Positions 49,395 through 57,863 of a stretch of DNA of 57,977 nt are shown piece after piece. Origin of the DNA: Candidatus Peregrinibacteria bacterium (lineage in GTDB: Bacteria; Patescibacteriota; Gracilibacteria; CAIRYL01). The translations under genes and the position numbers were made by a program. The DNA lies in NCBI GenBank assembly GCA_016220175.1, contig JACRHZ010000006.1, positions 1-57,977 of the forward strand, given 5' to 3'. Position 1 is the first letter of the stretch. Each line of letters starts with the position of its first letter. The notes under the pieces were generated by a model. That model was not told the origin of the DNA, ran no database searches, and was given only the letters and a program-made list of their open reading frames with translations.

Positions 49395-50675
49395 ATGGAA
49401 AGCCCCATATCCTTCCTATTGCAGATCATTATGGCGACGGCGCTCGCCGGACTCATAGGTCTTGAGCGAGAAATGCACATTCAGGATGCCCCCGCGGAGT
49501 TCGAACCGGCCGGTCTTCGGTCTTTTGCGATGATTGGAATTCTTGGGTTTTTGGGAATGTATCTTTTTCAAACATTTGAAAATATTTGGTTTCTCATCAT
49601 TCTTTTTCTCGCAGTGTTCGGTTTTTCTCTTGTTTCTCACACATTTCAAGTTTTCCAACAAAAAGAAAACGGCATTACCTCAGAGCTTTCGAGTCTTGCA
49701 AGCTTTCTTATTGGAGTTCTTGTCGCCATGAATCAAATATTTTTTGCTATTACGGTGAGTATTTTGTTCACCAGCCTTCTCGCACTGAAAAAAATTCTTC
49801 ATGGAGTGGCACGAAATATCAACCACAAAGAGCTTCTTGCGATTCTTCAATTTCTCCTCATTTCGTTTGTAACCCTTCAAGTAATGCCTTCGAGTTGGGT
49901 CGATCCCTGGGGATTTTTTGATTGGAGACCTCGGCTCGTGTGGCTTATGGTGACGTTTGTTGCCGCGATTCGATTCATAGGATATTTCCTCTCAAAAATT
50001 GTGGGAGTACAAAAACGTATTCTTCTTTCCGGAATAATTGGAGGATTTCTTTCTTCTACTGCAGTGACCACGGCTCTTTCACTCGAATCTCGGAATCAGA
50101 AGCAAGGTACTCCTTATGCTATTGCTATTCTGATTGCATCGGGAATTATGTTTTTTCGGGTAATTTTTGAGATCTCTTTTCTTTCTCCTGATCTCCTGAG
50201 TTTTCTCGTTTGGCCACTTTTTGTAATGGGAATTGTTACTCTTGCTCTTGTTGGTGGTATTGTTTTTTTTCAGAGTCGAAAGAACAATAATTTGGAGGAG
50301 CCGATTCAAGTTACTCATCCTTTCGAGCTTCGGCCAGCGCTCATTTTCGGAGCATTTTTTCTCGGAATTGTGCTTCTTTCTGAAAAAATTCAAAGTCTTG
50401 ATGTCGTCGCAAACGCAGGGCTTCTCGTAACAGGAGGACTCGCGGGACTTACTGATGTTGATGCGATTACTCTTGCCATGGCAAATTTGTCAGGATCGGA
50501 AAAGATCGCATTTTTTCTTGGAGCTCAGGTCATTTTTCTTGCTGTTGTCGTGAATACGATTATGAAAATGGGAATTGTGTACTTTTTTGGATCCCGCTCT
50601 CTATTTTGGGGTGTTGTACTGGCACAATTGATAGTTTTAGGAGCCGGAGGAATAACTCTTTATTTCATTTTATAA
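49395..50675 (+). CDS. MgtC/SapB-DUF4010 family membrane protein
   Basis: The 426-residue polytopic protein has the MgtC/SapB N-terminal motif ALAGLIGLEREMHIQD (about residues 16-31) with PAGLRSFAMIGILGFLGM. It continues as a DUF4010 membrane domain with ~8-10 further helices, for example ILLSGIIGGFLSSTAVTTALS and LLVTGGLAGLTDVDAITLAM. The family is thought to act in ion homeostasis or transport, but the substrate is not established. The stop codon is directly followed by the dxr start, so the two are likely co-transcribed. Confidence 0.85.
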   Translation: MESPISFLLQIIMATALAGLIGLEREMHIQDAPAEFEPAGLRSFAMIGILGFLGMYLFQTFENIWFLIILFLAVFGFSLVSHTFQVFQQKENGITSELSSLASFLIGVLVAMNQIFFAITVSILFTSLLALKKILHGVARNINHKELLAILQFLLISFVTLQVMPSSWVDPWGFFDWRPRLVWLMVTFVAAIRFIGYFLSKIVGVQKRILLSGIIGGFLSSTAVTTALSLESRNQKQGTPYAIAILIASGIMFFRVIFEISFLSPDLLSFLVWPLFVMGIVTLALVGGIVFFQSRKNNNLEEPIQVTHPFELRPALIFGAFFLGIVLLSEKIQSLDVVANAGLLVTGGLAGLTDVDAITLAMANLSGSEKIAFFLGAQVIFLAVVVNTIMKMGIVYFFGSRSLFWGVVLAQLIVLGAGGITLYFIL

Positions 50676-51740
50676 ATGAGCGGCTATCCGAAAAAGCTTC
50701 TTCTTCTCGGAGCAACCGGCTCAATTGGGACTCAAACACTTGAAGTTTTGCGGTCCCTAAAAAAATTCTTTTGCCTTGAGGGGATTTCTGTTTTTGGAAG
50801 GAAAAAGCCGAAAATTACAGAAATTCTTCAGGAATTTTCACCAAGATATCTCCATATTCATGATGCAAAAGTAGCGCAAAAATTCCAGAAAAAATTTCCG
50901 AAAACACATGTTTTCTCGGGAGACGAAGGACTTTTCGAGATGATGTCAATTTCCAAGTATGAACATTGCCTGAATGCTCTTCCGGGAAGTCGTGGACTTC
51001 TGCCAAGCATGAAGGTGGTAAAAGAGGGGAAAACTCTTTTATTGTCGAATAAAGAATCTCTCGTTATTTCTGGAAAACTCCTGGTAAAAACCGCAAAAAA
51101 AACAGGTGCTCGAATTCTTCCTGTAGATTCTGAAATCACGGCTCTGTGGTTTCTCCTCAAACATCGAAAAATATCGCATGTAGAAAAAGTGTTTCTTCCG
51201 TGTTCTGGAGGTCCATTTTTCGATGCCAAAAAATGGCCGATTTCAAAACTTCGAAATGTGACTCCAGATCAAGCGCTCCGGCATCCTCGGTGGAAAATGG
51301 GGGAAAAAATTACCATCGATTCTGCCACGCTCATGAACAAGGCATTTGAAATGATTGAAATTGTCCGACTCTTTGGAATTCCTCACGAAAAAATTGAAGT
51401 GGTAATTCATCCAGAAGCTATTCTTCATGCTGCAGTACAATTTTCAGATGGACAAATTGTGGCGCATTTAGGAAATCCAGATATGAAGGAAACCATAGCG
51501 ATGATACTTTCCGAAGCGCTTGGTGTTCACAAAGATTCTCCAGAAAAACTCTATTTAAACGGCATGAAACTCACATTCTTCCCACCTGATGAGAAGAGAT
51601 TCCCCTCTCTAGAGCTCGCGCGAAATGCGCTAAAAAAAGGAGAGAAAGCATGTGCGGAACTGTGCAAAAGAAATGATGAAGCCGTAGAAAAGTTTCTTTC
51701 AAAGGAAATAGGCTTCCTCGAGATATTCGAGAGGCTCTGA
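50676..51740 (+). CDS. dxr: 1-deoxy-D-xylulose 5-phosphate reductoisomerase
   Basis: Dxr makes 2-C-methyl-D-erythritol 4-phosphate, the second step of the MEP isoprenoid pathway. The NADPH loop is LGATGSIGTQTLEVL (about residues 12-26). The metal site is LPVDSEITALWFLL, and the substrate segments are CSGGPFF, GEKITIDSATLMNKAFEMIE and VVIHPEAILHAAVQFSDGQI. The usual DSEH has an isoleucine in place of the histidine here. At 354 residues the protein is shorter than the usual ~390 at the C-terminus. It supplies isoprenoids, for example for the lipid carrier used by MurG and MurJ. Confidence 0.94.
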   Translation: MSGYPKKLLLLGATGSIGTQTLEVLRSLKKFFCLEGISVFGRKKPKITEILQEFSPRYLHIHDAKVAQKFQKKFPKTHVFSGDEGLFEMMSISKYEHCLNALPGSRGLLPSMKVVKEGKTLLLSNKESLVISGKLLVKTAKKTGARILPVDSEITALWFLLKHRKISHVEKVFLPCSGGPFFDAKKWPISKLRNVTPDQALRHPRWKMGEKITIDSATLMNKAFEMIEIVRLFGIPHEKIEVVIHPEAILHAAVQFSDGQIVAHLGNPDMKETIAMILSEALGVHKDSPEKLYLNGMKLTFFPPDEKRFPSLELARNALKKGEKACAELCKRNDEAVEKFLSKEIGFLEIFERL

Positions 51741-51761
51741 GGTGCAAAAAATTTTCCTTAC

Positions 51762-52883
51762 TTAATTTAGATAAATCCCGGGATCTCTCTTAACTCCATT
51801 TATGATCACCTCAAAATGGCAATGCGTTCCTGTGACGCCATATACTCGTCCTGTATTCCCCATAGCAGAAATTACCTGCCCTTGAGACACGGTCTGTCCT
51901 ACAGAAACATAGAGTTCTCGATTATGACCATAAAGAGTCTTCATCCCGTTCCCATGATCAATAATTACCTCGTTTCCATATCCACCATTCCATCCATACG
52001 CAGCTTTTTCTACAACACCATCAGCCGCGGCATAAATATTTCCTCCCGATCTATTCGCAATATCATAGCCATAGTGACCACTATGAAACTTTTGAGTGAT
52101 CGTTCCTGCTGTAGGCCAGATGAGTTTTCCATTAGCAGCAACTTCTGAACTCGGATCTCCAGGAATACCAGTTGGATATTTTGGCTGCGTCACGACAATA
52201 CGTGGAGGAGGTTCTGGCATTTTTGCGCCGGGAACAATAAGATCCGCTCCCTCCGAAAGCTCTTCTGAGGCTTCGAGTTTATTTTGAGCAATTATATCCT
52301 CTTCTTTTACACTATATTTTGCTGCAATTTTTTTCACCGATTCGCCTTTTTTTACCGTGTGTACGAGCCCGTTTACTGCAATAACTTTGAGGATTTGCCC
52401 TGTTTTGAGATAATTTGAATTCCCCATTTCATTGCTCTCGGAAATGGTTCTTCTCGTGACACCAAATTTTTGAGCAATGCTAGAAATAGTATCTCCTTTT
52501 TCAACCTCGTAATAGACAATATCCGTTAAACCTGTTCTATTCCCTTCAGCATTGACAATCTCTGGTTTCATAATAAATCCATCATTTCCAAGGCTCGCTA
52601 CTTTCTCAAGTGTCGACGATACTTCGGGAGCATCGGGCACGAGCCAAAACTCCTCTTCTGTACTCACCACCTGGGGGAGAATTGCAAGGGAGAAAAATCC
52701 AACTGTGCTAAAGGAAATTACTCTCCAGAAAAAGCTCCTCTCAATCTTCTTTTCTCGAAGAGGTAATGCACCCTCAATACGATTCCACGTCGAAAAAAAT
52801 GGGGAAAAGACTTTAATGCGTGCATGTCTTTTCCTTTGAGCGGCTCTATTCACGCTAGAGATATCTGAGTTTAAAAAACTCAT
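51762..52883 (-). CDS. LysM-M23 peptidoglycan endopeptidase, membrane anchored
   Basis: The 373-residue protein has a basic ~48-residue cytoplasmic part, one membrane helix (FFWRVISFSTVGFFSLAILP, about residues 50-69), two LysM domains (about 123-167 and 172-217; VEKGDTISSIAQKFGV and VKKGESVKKIAAKYSV), a proline linker and an M23 peptidase domain (about 253-370). Zinc ligands are in SGHYGYDIA (H-x3-D) and GTHCHFEV (H-x-H). It should cut peptide cross-links in the wall. It converges with dxr; its promoter lies ~100 bp upstream. Confidence 0.93.
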   Translation of the reverse strand: MSFLNSDISSVNRAAQRKRHARIKVFSPFFSTWNRIEGALPLREKKIERSFFWRVISFSTVGFFSLAILPQVVSTEEEFWLVPDAPEVSSTLEKVASLGNDGFIMKPEIVNAEGNRTGLTDIVYYEVEKGDTISSIAQKFGVTRRTISESNEMGNSNYLKTGQILKVIAVNGLVHTVKKGESVKKIAAKYSVKEEDIIAQNKLEASEELSEGADLIVPGAKMPEPPPRIVVTQPKYPTGIPGDPSSEVAANGKLIWPTAGTITQKFHSGHYGYDIANRSGGNIYAAADGVVEKAAYGWNGGYGNEVIIDHGNGMKTLYGHNRELYVSVGQTVSQGQVISAMGNTGRVYGVTGTHCHFEVIINGVKRDPGIYLN

Positions 52884-52986
52884 TGAGTTGGGTTAGACGC
52901 CCTCTCCCTTCCCTTTCCCATACCCTTTTTAACTTCTCGACGGGAGATTTTATCCACTTTTTACAAGAAAGGCAAGAGAATATTCT

Positions 52987-53015
52987 CATTAAGATATCTT
53001 CTGTGAATTTGTCAA
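52987..53015 (-). promoter_or_regulatory. Possible promoter of the LysM-M23 gene
   Basis: On the minus strand a perfect TTGACA (53010-53015) is followed by 17 bp and a weak TTAATG (52987-52992). The leader would be ~100 bases. Confidence 0.45.
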
Positions 53016-53020
53016 CCCCT

Positions 53021-53078
53021 CAGAATTCTCAGAAAAAATTCTCAAAACTCAGAATTCATCATTTCAGAATTCTGGAAA
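53021..53078. repeat. AGAATTCT short repeats
   Basis: CAGAATTCT occurs at 53021 and 53064, with TCAGAATTCA between them and AAAATTCTCA variants. The repeats lie in the 355-bp gap between the M23 gene and the next cassette. No gene is seen in the gap. Confidence 0.4.
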
Positions 53079-53185
53079 ACTCGGCTTTAAAAGCTACGAT
53101 TTCCTCTTTCTTATTTTTATAAGTTCTGAAAAGTTTTTGAAAAATATCGGCTTCAAAATGTCAAATTGCTCCTCTTTCTTTTCCT

Positions 53186-53214
53186 TTGAAAAAATCTCAT
53201 TTTTGTGCTAGAAT
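53186..53214 (+). promoter_or_regulatory. Promoter of the 53-57 kb cassette
   Basis: TTGAAA (53186-53191), 17 bp and TAGAAT (53209-53214), with an extended TGC before the -10. The -10 box ends only 3 bp before ATG 53218, so translation more likely starts at ATG 53239. Confidence 0.75.
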
Positions 53215-53238
53215 ACTATGAATACTTCACTGAAATTT

Positions 53239-53532
53239 ATGGAATCAGAGCCAATGTGGAGGGGAAATATACGGATGACAGCGCAGCAAAGGCGAAATAT
53301 GCGGGCAAAAATAATACGGGGCGGGAAAATAGCAGATGAAATCCGAGAGATATCTAAAAAACATCATAGTGAGCTTGAAGTCCCGATGGCCGAAACAAAA
53401 ATGGATACCATTTTCCAAAAAGAATCCGCTTTAATAGGAACAAAAACAGCTCCCTTTAAAAATCCACCAAAACAACAACTGACATTTCTGCAAAAAATTC
53501 TCAACTTTTTAAAACATATTTTTCTTCCATGA
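53239..53532 (+). CDS. Small basic protein leading the 53-57 kb cassette
   Basis: The 97-residue protein is rich in Arg and Lys in its first half (NIRMTAQQRRNMRAKIIRGG). It ends in an amphipathic segment (LTFLQKILNFLKHIFLP). No family is recognised. I prefer ATG 53239 because the promoter's transcript start would fall at or after ATG 53218. Its stop overlaps the start of the next small gene (ATGA), so the cassette is translationally coupled. Confidence 0.6.
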   Translation: MESEPMWRGNIRMTAQQRRNMRAKIIRGGKIADEIREISKKHHSELEVPMAETKMDTIFQKESALIGTKTAPFKNPPKQQLTFLQKILNFLKHIFLP

Positions 53533-53831
53533 CTACAGACGAACTCGTCGCGCTCATCGAAAACGCTCCTTTCCCTCAGGCAGAAAAGGACAGGCTGATA
53601 ACGCTTGCATGCGTGGCAGACGAAGAACACAAAGGTCATATTTCTACTCTCGTGATCACGTTTACGAAGCGCATTAATGACGAAAGATCAGCAATGATTC
53701 CCAAAGAAGAGGCGGACAAAATACGCGCAAAGGGAAGAGAAATGCAGAAACTGATTCGGAAGAAGGGTGAGGAGATTTATCGGCAGGCGGAAACAGGACA
53801 ATTAAGCAATTTTGAAGCACAACTTTCTTAA
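53529..53831 (+). CDS. Small helical protein, partner gene of the 636-residue protein
   Basis: The 100-residue protein begins TTDELVALIENAPFPQAEKD, then RLITLACVADEEHKGHISTL and a charged coil (KADKIRAK-like ADKIRAKGREMQKLIRKKGE). It has the same plan as the small genes at 37649, 41568 and 45650: an N-terminal helix, a L-x2-L-x3-D-E-[EQ]-x4-I helix and a charged tail. It lies 5 bp before the 636-residue gene and overlaps its upstream neighbour by 4 bp. Confidence 0.65.
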   Translation: MTTDELVALIENAPFPQAEKDRLITLACVADEEHKGHISTLVITFTKRINDERSAMIPKEEADKIRAKGREMQKLIRKKGEEIYRQAETGQLSNFEAQLS

Positions 53832-53836
53832 AACAT

Positions 53837-55747
53837 ATGGCACAAGAAGAGCAAAAACCAAAGGCAGAGGAAGAAAAAAATAAAGTGAATGCCAATCTAG
53901 ATCTGACAGAAGCTGCCGTTGCAGCATTGGAAAAAACCAAAAAAACAGAAGTGTCTGAAGACGCACTCATAAGTGTTTCTGGAGTTTTACAAAATGATAT
54001 AAATCAAATTAACGATTTGATTTCCACGCTTAAAGATAGTCCTGAAAAAATCGAAGCACAGCAACAGTGGCAGAGTTTTTTGGAAAAGAAAGGATTAATT
54101 TCGGATAACGACAGCAGTGATGTACTTCAGTGTTTACAGAAGGAAGGAAATATTACAAATATTGGTCAACTCCGAATCGCGATCCAAACGCTCGAGACAG
54201 AGATGAATGAGAGTATTGACGCCGCGAAAAAAAATGAAAAGGCGAAACTTTCGACACAAGAGAAAGGAATAAGAGCAATAGAAGGTTTTGTGACGAAGTT
54301 TACAGATAAACTCCCTTTTGGAGAATCGATCGCGAGCGGAATTTTTTTGAAGCTTATCGAGTGGATAAAGGAAGGTTTTGGATGGGCAATTGGGACAGAG
54401 CTCGACAGTTTTTATAATAAATTGTGGATAAAAGCCAATCTCAACGCAACCATAAAACTTATGGAAAGCAAAAAATATGTTGTGCAGGCACAAGACTGGC
54501 AAAAAGGTATCATCGCTTTGAGGGATAATGTTCTTGGCGTACCTGCAAATAAAGATAAAGATTTCATGAAGGAAATGAATGCCCGCTTAGATGATGCGAA
54601 TTTTAAAAAGTTTGCTGAATTAATGAGAACGAAAGGATATTCGATTAAGCCTGATGATTTAACATTGAGTTCAATCGAAACATTTGGAACAGGAGATTTT
54701 ATTAAAACTTTAGATGGGAAGATAAAAGGGGGAGCAACGGAAGAAGCTGTACGAAAATTTATTGATGAGGAAAAGGGGAAAATTAAAATTGTAAATGAGG
54801 AGAATAAAAAAGTTTTTGCAGAAAAGATAAAAGACGAAAAGTCGGTAGGAAAATTATTAGTAATTTATCAATTTGCACAAAAAGGAATTAAGGGAACAGA
54901 AGAAGAATTCGATCTGGAGATCAAATCTGGAACACCTGAAAAGGTAAAAAAAATAGCCGCAAGCGAGAGTCTCATTCCAGTGCTTACTGAAAAAATTGCA
55001 GAGGAACTGCATGTGGGAAAGGTAGCAGTTGATGATGATGGCGCCACAATAAAAAATTTGCAGATGGTGGGAAATAAACAACTGCCAATAGATAAAATTG
55101 CTCTGCTAGAAGGAGATAAATTTAAAATTACACTTTCGGCACCATTAGAAAATGGTGGTAATACTCTAGATTTGGATCCCATACAAGAAACTTCACTCGT
55201 TCCTGTGGTCGATGGCATTAAAAAACTTTGGCAGGGCGATGTTACTCACGGAATAACAGAAGCAGGTAAAGCGAAAACCGAGCTTGATAAAGCAAAAGGA
55301 CAAATCGATAAAATGTATAATTCCTTAAAGGGAAAATCCTTAGAAGATGTTATTGCTGCTATTACTGGTGCTGAGTATGCCAAGGAACAAATTATTAATA
55401 TTGCTCAAGAAAAATATGCGGCGACATTTGGAGTTCCAGAAGCGAATATAAAAGTAGAAATCGACGATAAAAATGAAGTCACAATAAAATTAAATCAAAT
55501 TGGAACAACTCCTCCTCTGAAAGATGTCGTCATCACAACCAAAGATGCAAAAACGTCGTGGACCGTAAAAGTGGGAGTTGAAAGTTTCGAGATAACAACC
55601 GAATCAGATCTTCTCGCTAAAATTACTGAATTAAAAGGCGGAGTGGCAACAACAACTCCAGCTCAATCTCCAGTAAGACCCGCAGTTCAACCTGCACCAG
55701 CACCAGCTCCAGCAGCTGCTCCTGGCGCTCCAGCACAAGCACAGTAA
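53837..55747 (+). CDS. Large (636-residue) protein, unknown function
   Basis: The protein is Lys/Glu-rich and lacks a signal peptide. The first ~150 residues are helical (NLDLTEAAVAALEKTKKTEV). A short Gly/Ile-rich amphipathic stretch follows (FGESIASGIFLKLIEWIKEG, about residue 155), then mixed regions and a C-terminal alternating strand region around residues 520-600. The end is a Pro/Ala tail (PAPAPAPAAAPGAPAQAQ), as in the 812-residue protein. I recognise no family. It is the third large protein with a small helical gene directly upstream. Confidence 0.68.
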   Translation: MAQEEQKPKAEEEKNKVNANLDLTEAAVAALEKTKKTEVSEDALISVSGVLQNDINQINDLISTLKDSPEKIEAQQQWQSFLEKKGLISDNDSSDVLQCLQKEGNITNIGQLRIAIQTLETEMNESIDAAKKNEKAKLSTQEKGIRAIEGFVTKFTDKLPFGESIASGIFLKLIEWIKEGFGWAIGTELDSFYNKLWIKANLNATIKLMESKKYVVQAQDWQKGIIALRDNVLGVPANKDKDFMKEMNARLDDANFKKFAELMRTKGYSIKPDDLTLSSIETFGTGDFIKTLDGKIKGGATEEAVRKFIDEEKGKIKIVNEENKKVFAEKIKDEKSVGKLLVIYQFAQKGIKGTEEEFDLEIKSGTPEKVKKIAASESLIPVLTEKIAEELHVGKVAVDDDGATIKNLQMVGNKQLPIDKIALLEGDKFKITLSAPLENGGNTLDLDPIQETSLVPVVDGIKKLWQGDVTHGITEAGKAKTELDKAKGQIDKMYNSLKGKSLEDVIAAITGAEYAKEQIINIAQEKYAATFGVPEANIKVEIDDKNEVTIKLNQIGTTPPLKDVVITTKDAKTSWTVKVGVESFEITTESDLLAKITELKGGVATTTPAQSPVRPAVQPAPAPAPAAAPGAPAQAQ

Positions 55748-55768
55748 TCTCCTCCTCAATAATTCCCT

Positions 55769-55936
55769 ATGCCCGCAAAAACACAAACATCATCACAAAT
55801 TCAAAAACTCCAAACTCTTGAGAAAGATAATGAAAAGCTGAGAATGGATATAAAACTCACGCAAATGCACATTGATCTCACTGCGAAAAACATTCAAATT
55901 TTTGAAGAATTTTTACATTCATTAAAAAATGGTTGA
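55769..55936 (+). CDS. Small coiled-coil protein, 55 residues
   Basis: The protein is a single predicted coiled coil (KLQTLEKDNEKLRMDIKLTQ, then MHIDLTAKNIQIFEEFLHSL). It starts at ATG 55769, 21 bp after the 636-residue gene, and overlaps the start of the 517-residue gene by 8 bp, so it is probably translated with it. No family is recognised. Confidence 0.6.
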   Translation: MPAKTQTSSQIQKLQTLEKDNEKLRMDIKLTQMHIDLTAKNIQIFEEFLHSLKNG

Positions 55937-57482
55937 TTCTCCTACAAATGTCGGCGAAATACAAAATCCAGAACTTGAAGGGCTGCAAAAGCAACTTGAT
56001 GGACTTCAGGTCGACAAAGAACAGCTTTCAAAACTTTCGATAGAAAAGAAGAATGAACTGCATGAAAAGAGCAGGGAAATGTTCGGAGTTGTGGGGAGAA
56101 ATATGGAAGAAATCATGAAGCAAGCGAAAAATGCTCCTGAAGGAAAATTTAAGCCACTTAAAGATTTTTTGGATCTCAGAGAGAAATATAAACTTTCAGA
56201 AGACAGTAAATATTTGTTTCAAACAAAAGGATTTTCAGAAATAGTGAGAAAAAGCGATCCAGAGAGTCTTTTGGCAAGCGTTGCTACACTTACAACGCAG
56301 ACGGTCGAAGGAAAGGGAATTCTTGTCTACGAAGCGGAATTTCCAGCAGGTACTGATGCTCTTCAGAATGTCGGTCTTGGCGATATTTTGCCGATAAAAT
56401 ATAAATTTGTACGCGTTTGGAAAGAGGGCTCAGATGTTCCGATTTGGGGAAGGCGAGGAAGCGGAGAATTTCGCGGTCAAAATAGAAACGGATATGTTGA
56501 TGAAAGTGGGAAATATATTCCTATCGTAAATGGAGATAGATTTGAGCCGTTTGAACGCCTTCCATCGTCACCAAGCGTTGCAAAAGTCGGTGAAACTCCA
56601 CAAAATTCTTTAGGAATTCCTGCACCATTCGCCACTCTCAAGGAGACAGATTTCCCTGATGCAGCAAAAGAGCAGGAGCTTCGAGAAAAATATGCAAACA
56701 GTCTTGAGGAAGATGAGCTCCTGCAGGATTATTTTTCTGAGGACAATAGAAATATAGATGTCTTTACTACGCAATATACAAAAGATCATCCTGGATATGA
56801 ATTCCCAAAAAATGTGATGACGAGAATTAGACTCGTTGAAGATTTTGTAAAACCTGGAGAAAGGCTTGAAGATAAAATACCGACATTGAGCTCTGTGGAT
56901 ATTTTACAAATGAGAAAGGATTGGGGCGGATGGGAAGTGATGGAATCGGTTTTTAAATCGACGAAAATTTTACATATAGAAAAATCAGCGGAAGTGAAAA
57001 GTAAAATTGCAACCGCAGTAGATTCTCTCCCAAATGAGAACAATCTTGTCCATCTTTTTGGAAAAGAAGACCTAAAAGCGGTGATGATCGCAATAGCAAA
57101 TAATGAATCTGGATTCCAGCCATTTGAAATATCTACTACTGGATGTATGGGAATTTTCCAGTTTAATAGAGGAAATACTGAAGATTTGCATCTCAATCCA
57201 TTTAATATCGATTCCTCAATTGAAGGATTTTTAAAACTGTGGGAGGCAAATTACAATTATCATGAGAACGAACTCTCCAAGACATTTACACTCACCGAAA
57301 ACCTTCAAGATGCCCTTATTGTGTCGCATTATGCTGGCGTTGGAAGAACTCTCAAAAGTCAGTGGCATGAGGGACCATCTTTAGGAAAAATTGATCCTAA
57401 CAATCCACAATCATTGAATGATTATCGTGATAAAATCCGCGGAATTATGACTAATACCGCGAGAGAAAAGACAAAAAACTAA
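55929..57482 (+). CDS. Large (517-residue) protein with C-terminal lytic-transglycosylase-like domain
   Basis: The N-terminal ~90 residues are coiled and charged. A middle region follows (about 115-205, GTDALQNVGLGDILPIKYKF, VRVWKEGSDVPIWGRRGSGE) whose strand pattern I cannot assign. From about residue 372 an SLT/lysozyme-like domain appears: AVMIAIANNESGFQPFEIS with the likely catalytic glutamate, GCMGIFQFNRGN, and DALIVSHYAGVGRTLKS. It should cut peptidoglycan glycan strands if exported, yet no signal peptide is visible. It ends the 53-57 kb cassette. Confidence 0.75.
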   Translation: MVDSPTNVGEIQNPELEGLQKQLDGLQVDKEQLSKLSIEKKNELHEKSREMFGVVGRNMEEIMKQAKNAPEGKFKPLKDFLDLREKYKLSEDSKYLFQTKGFSEIVRKSDPESLLASVATLTTQTVEGKGILVYEAEFPAGTDALQNVGLGDILPIKYKFVRVWKEGSDVPIWGRRGSGEFRGQNRNGYVDESGKYIPIVNGDRFEPFERLPSSPSVAKVGETPQNSLGIPAPFATLKETDFPDAAKEQELREKYANSLEEDELLQDYFSEDNRNIDVFTTQYTKDHPGYEFPKNVMTRIRLVEDFVKPGERLEDKIPTLSSVDILQMRKDWGGWEVMESVFKSTKILHIEKSAEVKSKIATAVDSLPNENNLVHLFGKEDLKAVMIAIANNESGFQPFEISTTGCMGIFQFNRGNTEDLHLNPFNIDSSIEGFLKLWEANYNYHENELSKTFTLTENLQDALIVSHYAGVGRTLKSQWHEGPSLGKIDPNNPQSLNDYRDKIRGIMTNTAREKTKN

Positions 57483-57569
57483 AAGAACCTCACCGTAGAA
57501 TCATCGCATCGCGATTCATTCCCAATTTCTTCGTGCAAATGATATAATTCCTGCGAAATTGTTTTGTTT

Positions 57570-57854
57570 CTATTTGTATTTCAAATATAATTTTTCCTGC
57601 TCCTTATCAAAAGTAACAAGGGAAGCATTGTATTTGTACGCAAGAAATACAAGAGTAATGTCTGCAAAAGAAATTTTTGTACTTATGTCTCTCCAAAAAG
57701 AGAGCTCTTCAAGAGTAATGCTCTCAATAAGGATAAATCTGATATCAGTTAAAATATAATCCAAAACAAAATTCGCAAGTTTTTTGGAATGCTTGTAAGA
57801 AAGTACGGTCAAGATTTCAGAAAGAAGAACATACGGCACTAGTATAATTTCCAA
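57570..57854 (-). pseudogene. PIN-domain (VapC-like) toxin, N-terminally truncated
   Basis: The remaining frame has the middle and end of a PIN ribonuclease: LVPYVLLSEILTVLSY and ISFADITLVFLAYKYNASLV, then TFDKEQEKL, with the conserved Glu and Asp residues. The first strand with its catalytic aspartate is missing, and a stop codon precedes the fragment in frame. An IS630-type transposase end lies 10 bp upstream, so insertion of the element probably cut the gene. Confidence 0.72.
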
Positions 57855-57863
57855 TAAATAATT

